Below, one piece after another: positions 60,234 through 64,000 of a stretch of DNA of 64,000 nt. Origin of the DNA: an uncultured Flavobacteriaceae bacterium. Lineage in GTDB: Bacteria; Bacteroidota; Bacteroidia; Flavobacteriales; Flavobacteriaceae. The notes beneath the pieces are model-generated. The model saw only the letters and a list, made by a program, of their open reading frames with translations. It was not told the origin of the DNA and made no database searches. Within the stretch, counting starts at the first letter, position 1. Each line of letters begins with the position of its first letter. The DNA is taken from assembly GCA_949372605.1 (NCBI GenBank), contig CASIAE010000008.1, forward strand, positions 124,001 through 188,000, in the 5' to 3' direction. Made by a program: the position numbers and the translations under genes.

Positions 60234-62923
60234 TTATTGTTTTTGTTTAATTTTAAAATTATAATTCCCAGATTGCAATTTGGCATTGAACAAACCTTCT
60301 TTTTGTTCTAAAAAGTCAATGCCATCAGAACTGATCAAATTTTTGGCGCTTATAGTTAAAGATGCAGTGCTATTGGGAGGAACTGTTACTTGATAATCAA
60401 TCACTCCATTATTTTTTTTCCATGAACTGACTATCTCTCCAAAAGGGCCGTTGTGTTTTGCACTAAAACTTTCTAACCCCTCTACAAAATTAGGTTCCAA
60501 TAATATGTTTTTAAAACCAGGGTTTTGTGCATCTGGTTTTATTCCCCCCAAAGCTTTATAAAACCATGCACTTATTTCACCAAACATAATATGATTTCTT
60601 GACATTGCACCTTTTCTACTTTCGTCTACTTTCCAATCCTCAAAAAGGGTTGTTGCGCCGCTTTTAATCCAAGCTCCCCAGGAGGGGAAATCTTCCTGTG
60701 TCGCAAGCTTGTAGGCCAGGTCGGCATATCCATTTTCGCTTAAAGCGTTTAGAATGGTTTTGCTTCCTAATAAACCCACATCTATGTGGCTGTTGTCTAA
60801 TATTACTCTTCTTTTTAAATTTAAAGCGACCTTTTCTCTATGATCTTCTGGTACAATTCCCCAAAATAGGGCAGTGCTTAACTCTGTTTGAAAACCACTC
60901 CCATAAATTGATGTTTTTGGGTTAAAATAAAGTGAATTGATTTTCTCTTTTATTAGTTTAGCTAGCGTTGAATATTTAAGAAAATCTTCCTCTTCTCCAA
61001 ACATTTTTGCAGCTCTCGAAAGAATCTTAGCATCTATGTAGTAGTAAATAGAAGAGGTGAATTCTTTTGGTGTTTTAGATTTTACGGGAACCCAGTCACC
61101 CAAACCCCAATTGGTTATGAATCCGGGGCTTATCTCTGTAATGTGATCCACATATCTTTTGATGCTGGAGTAACAGTCTCTTAAAAGTTTACTGTCCCCA
61201 TAAAAAAGGTAGGTATTCCATGGAATGATTGCGATACTGCTGGTCCAGTCAGGTCCGTTTGCCCAATGATACCCCCATCCACTTGTGGGAATGATGGCAG
61301 GGAGCACTCCATTGGGCTGTTGCTCATCACGATGATCGGCTAACCATTTTTCATAAACGGTAATCCCATCAAAATTAAAAAGCCCCATTTCGATTGCTAT
61401 ATGAGCGTCTCCAGTCCACCCATTCTTTTCACGCTGGGGACAATCAGTTGGGTATCCATACAAATTTGACAAATAGGCAGCGTTGGTGGCAGTCCAAAGT
61501 TTATTGATCAAAGGGTTTGAACTACTTATTTCTCCTTTGGGAGGAACATCACTGTGCATAAAAACTCCTGTTAGACTTTCCTCTGTTAATTCAATTGGCT
61601 TACTGCTCGCCACTTCAATGTATTGAAAACCCTTGTAATTAAACTTGGGTGCAAAAGTTTCTGGTATATCGCCTTTTAAGGTGTAGATGTCCGTTTGAAA
61701 TGGGTCAGAGTCATCAGTTGGGCGGTAGTGAACAATAATATTCGATAGGTCTATCTCTCCATTATCATCCAGTAATTCGGAGTGCGTAACTCTTAACACG
61801 GTTCCAGGTTCGCCATTTACTTTAATTTTTGAAATTCCTGCGATATTTCTGCCTAAGTCAAAAATATATTGTTGCGGACTTATCTTATTCATTTTTACGG
61901 GCTGGATTTCCTTTACGTGCTTTATTGGGTGAAGTGCTTGTGATACAATGTTTTTTGATGGGGCTGTAGTATTGATGCTGTTTTTCCATTTGGAATCATC
62001 AAAACCAAATGTATTCCATCCATTTTGTTCGAGTTGGGCATTGTAATGTTCTGCAGTATATATGCTGTTAAACACAAGAGCTCCCAATGAATTTTTCCAA
62101 TTACTATTTGAGACAATCGTTTCTACAGAACCGTCTTCATAGGTAACTTTTAAGTCCAAACAAAATTTCGGTCTATCCCTCCAAGAAGCCTTATCAAAAT
62201 GCCAAACAGCTTTAGACTGATGATTAAACCATCCATTACCAAGCAAAACCCCAATGGCGTTGCTTTTATCTAAAAGAGCAGTAACATCATGAGTCACATA
62301 CAAGTTTCTTCGATCAAAACGAGTGTAAGTTGGGTCAAGTTGGTGATCTCCAACTCTTTTGCCATTTATGTATAACTCGAACAAACCAGCAGCAGCTATG
62401 TATACTCTAGCTTTTTTTATTTTTTTTTGAGCGCTAAATTCATATCTGAAATAGGGACTCTCCTTTTTGTTTTTATCCCAACTGTCAGAGACCCATGAGC
62501 CTTTCCAGTTATTAATGTCCATCATTCCCATTTCAAAACTTGCCAGCTTTTCACTTTTTATTTCTTGGTTATTTTTATCCCAAACCTTCAACAACCAATA
62601 ATATTTTTGATAGGGTTTAAGTTGATTCCCATCATAGACAACCATTTGGCTGGAAGAATTGATCTTTCCAGTTTTCCAGTAAGATCCTTTGCCTGCTGCA
62701 ACTTTAGCAGAATCTGTTCCAACACAGATGTCATATGATTTTTGAATGGCTCCTCTTCGCGAATCATTTATTTTCCATGTTAACCTTGGAGCTTTGACAT
62801 CAATACCAATTGGGTTGACCAGATACTCACTTTTCAAATCATAGACTGAAGATTGATTGTTTTGAGAGTAAACTTCAAAAAAGAAGCACAGAAAAAAATT
62901 GTTATTAAACTGATTTTATTCAC
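60234..62923 (-). CDS. GH78 alpha-L-rhamnosidase, frameshift in signal peptide
   Basis: Releases terminal L-rhamnose from glycans. The 867-codon main frame (TTG at 62837) has the N-terminal sandwich (PRLTWKINDSRRGAIQKSY), the lectin-like part with YIAAAGLFELYINGKRVGD, and the (alpha/alpha)6 barrel with YPTDCPQREKNGWTGDAHIA, WLADHRDEQQPNGVLPAIIP, GLGDWVPVKSK, and SWGAWIKSGATTLFEDW. The signal peptide is in another phase from a GTG at 62923: NKISLITIFFCASF joins EVYSQNNQSSVYDL if one T is added to six T (62877-62882, A on plus strand). The catalytic acid Glu and Asp in GDAH... and the His of the family appear present. Either sequencing error or loss of export. Confidence 0.9.
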
Positions 62924-63306
62924 TTTAAGTATTTTTATTTGGTTTGAAATAATTTTATTATTTTGTTAAATTAATGATTAAATCACTATTGAAATTTGTT
63001 AAGATATCTTTTACTATTAACACTTCCTGTTTTATGTAAATTTACCAGAAATATATTTTGTATTAGGGTTAGTACACATCATTTTTAATACTTATTTTTA
63101 TAATAAATTAGATTTTTGTTGTATTATGTTTTTTATTTCAATTCGCAAAGCATCATGTTTAATTTATTTTTAGATCATTTAAAATTAGTGGCCTATTCTT
63201 TTAATTAGATGCATTTAAAACAACGTATTATTAGCTATTTTAAAATAAATATTTTTAAATTCAAGTTTGAATTATGAACTTTTATAAATTAATATTGCAA
63301 TAATCG
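62924..63306. other. AT-rich divergent intergenic stretch
   Basis: Region between the GH78 gene and the plus-strand lectin-like gene. About 80 percent A+T. No repeat, RNA gene or clear promoter was recognised. Confidence 0.4.
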
Positions 63307-64000
63307 TTGAAAAAGTTAACCAGATTAATCTTACTATTAGTTTCCAGTTGTTTGATAGGGCAACAAACGCTAACTGTATCATTAACTCAGGATGTTCCTG
63401 TTGGTGAAAATGGGGTCGTGATTAGTAATTTTTCACTTAGTGGTTATAACGGTTCCACCACATATAAAGTTTCACTCTCTTCTACAGGGAATGCAAATGG
63501 AACTTTTAGCGTTCTTACAACTACAGGTTTGACTAGAGATTTTGGTTATAATTCTTGGACAAATATAACTGGAGTAAACTTTATTGGTACTCCATCAAAT
63601 ATTGAAAGTGCGCTTAACTCAATAAGATTGAATACAACACCTACTGAGGGTGCTCAGATGATCCTTTCAGTCGTAATAACTAATCAAGATAACAAGCAGC
63701 TATTATAATCCAACAAATGGACATATTTACAAGTATGAAGCAGGTCAAATTCGATTTTCCTCAGCAAGGAATGCTGCTTTAAATTCATTTTATGACGGGG
63801 TGCAAGGTTATTTGGTAACTATTACATCTGCAAATGAACAAGAGTTTGTAAACTCAAAAATAAGCGCTTCCAATATATGGACTGGTCTGTCAGATGAGGG
63901 TTCGGAAGGTGTTTATAAGTGGTTAGATGGACCAGAGGCAGGCACAATAATTAAGATGCCGAGTGGAAATGTAGCCGGTCAATATAATAACTGGTGCTCA
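63307..64000 (+). CDS. Secreted C-type-lectin-like protein, frameshifted, cut by window end
   Basis: From a TTG start, a Sec signal (RLILLLVSSCLIGQQ) is followed by a beta-rich part of about 110 residues (SLTQDVPVGENGVVISNF, FIGTPSNIESALNSIRLN). The frame ends at about 63707, but a base missing near 63690-63693 would continue as SYYNPTNGHIYKYEAG and then a C-type lectin-like domain: SSARNAALNSFYDGVQGYLV, ANEQEFVNSKISAS, WTGLSDEGSEGVYKWLDG, NNWCS. CTLD proteins bind sugars or other surface ligands; long surface adhesins of this type are typical in Flavobacteria. The rest lies beyond the window. Confidence 0.7.

Overview
The window looks like a chromosome segment of a marine member of the Flavobacteriia (Bacteroidota). 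The evidence is the AT-rich DNA, many lipoproteins with Bacteroidota-style lipoboxes, promoter boxes of the TAnnTTTG type, a PorP/SprF (type IX secretion) fragment, a bacillithiol gene (bshA), a 1460-residue TamB-like protein, an LptD-like assembly porin, and genes for breakdown of rhamnose-rich, sulfated algal polysaccharide. No rRNA and no CRISPR array were seen. One tRNA, Arg(TCT), lies at 20571-20644.

Region 1 (1-10 kb) holds a decayed polysaccharide utilisation locus, probably for ulvan. It contains a sulfatase with a one-base frameshift, a 29-codon stub of the rhamnose symporter gene rhaT, a DUF4861 lipoprotein, L-rhamnose mutarotase, a GH105 hydrolase, a second GH105 reduced to its two ends, and the tail of another sulfatase. 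No polysaccharide lyase and no SusC/SusD pair are present here. Left of it are small membrane proteins, a truncated HUH-type replication protein, and a truncated transporter.

Region 2 (about 9.8-21 kb) is a mosaic zone. Lipoprotein genes share nearly the same 5' leader and signal peptide but carry unrelated bodies: a M23 peptidase, an unknown protein, and a seven-repeat BspA/DUF285 protein ending in a cupredoxin domain. Orphan copies of the leader, at least five dispersed repeat families (R1 to R5), a perfect 116-bp tandem duplication, an integrase tail, a PorP/SprF tail and several other gene fragments lie between them. This is the most unusual part of the window. It reads as a place where leaders, promoters and terminators are shuffled between secreted proteins.

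Region 3 (21-47 kb) is ordinary core genome: rsmE, tsaD, tamB-like, pfkA, gap, a BadF-type sugar kinase, ridA, lptD-like, an amidase, an MCE/MlaD protein, a two-gene Fe-S oxidoreductase with a HAD protein between, a GH3/beta-lactamase fusion, bshA and a penicillin-acylase-type hydrolase. Two genes before it (DUF4442 and nitronate monooxygenase) each carry a frameshift.

Region 4 (47-64 kb) is catabolic: a GMC oxidoreductase, an outer-membrane receptor, ThuA, a cold-shock protein, then a minus-strand run made of a GH78 alpha-L-rhamnosidase, a 1208-residue Planctomycetes-type cytochrome protein, its DUF1552 partner and a FucP-like sugar transporter. These could act together on deoxy-sugar glycans. 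The window ends inside a secreted C-type-lectin-like protein.

Several genes are broken by single-base indels, three of them clearly in homopolymers, so base-calling error must be excluded before calling them pseudogenes. All product calls are by eye from motifs; no database search was possible.
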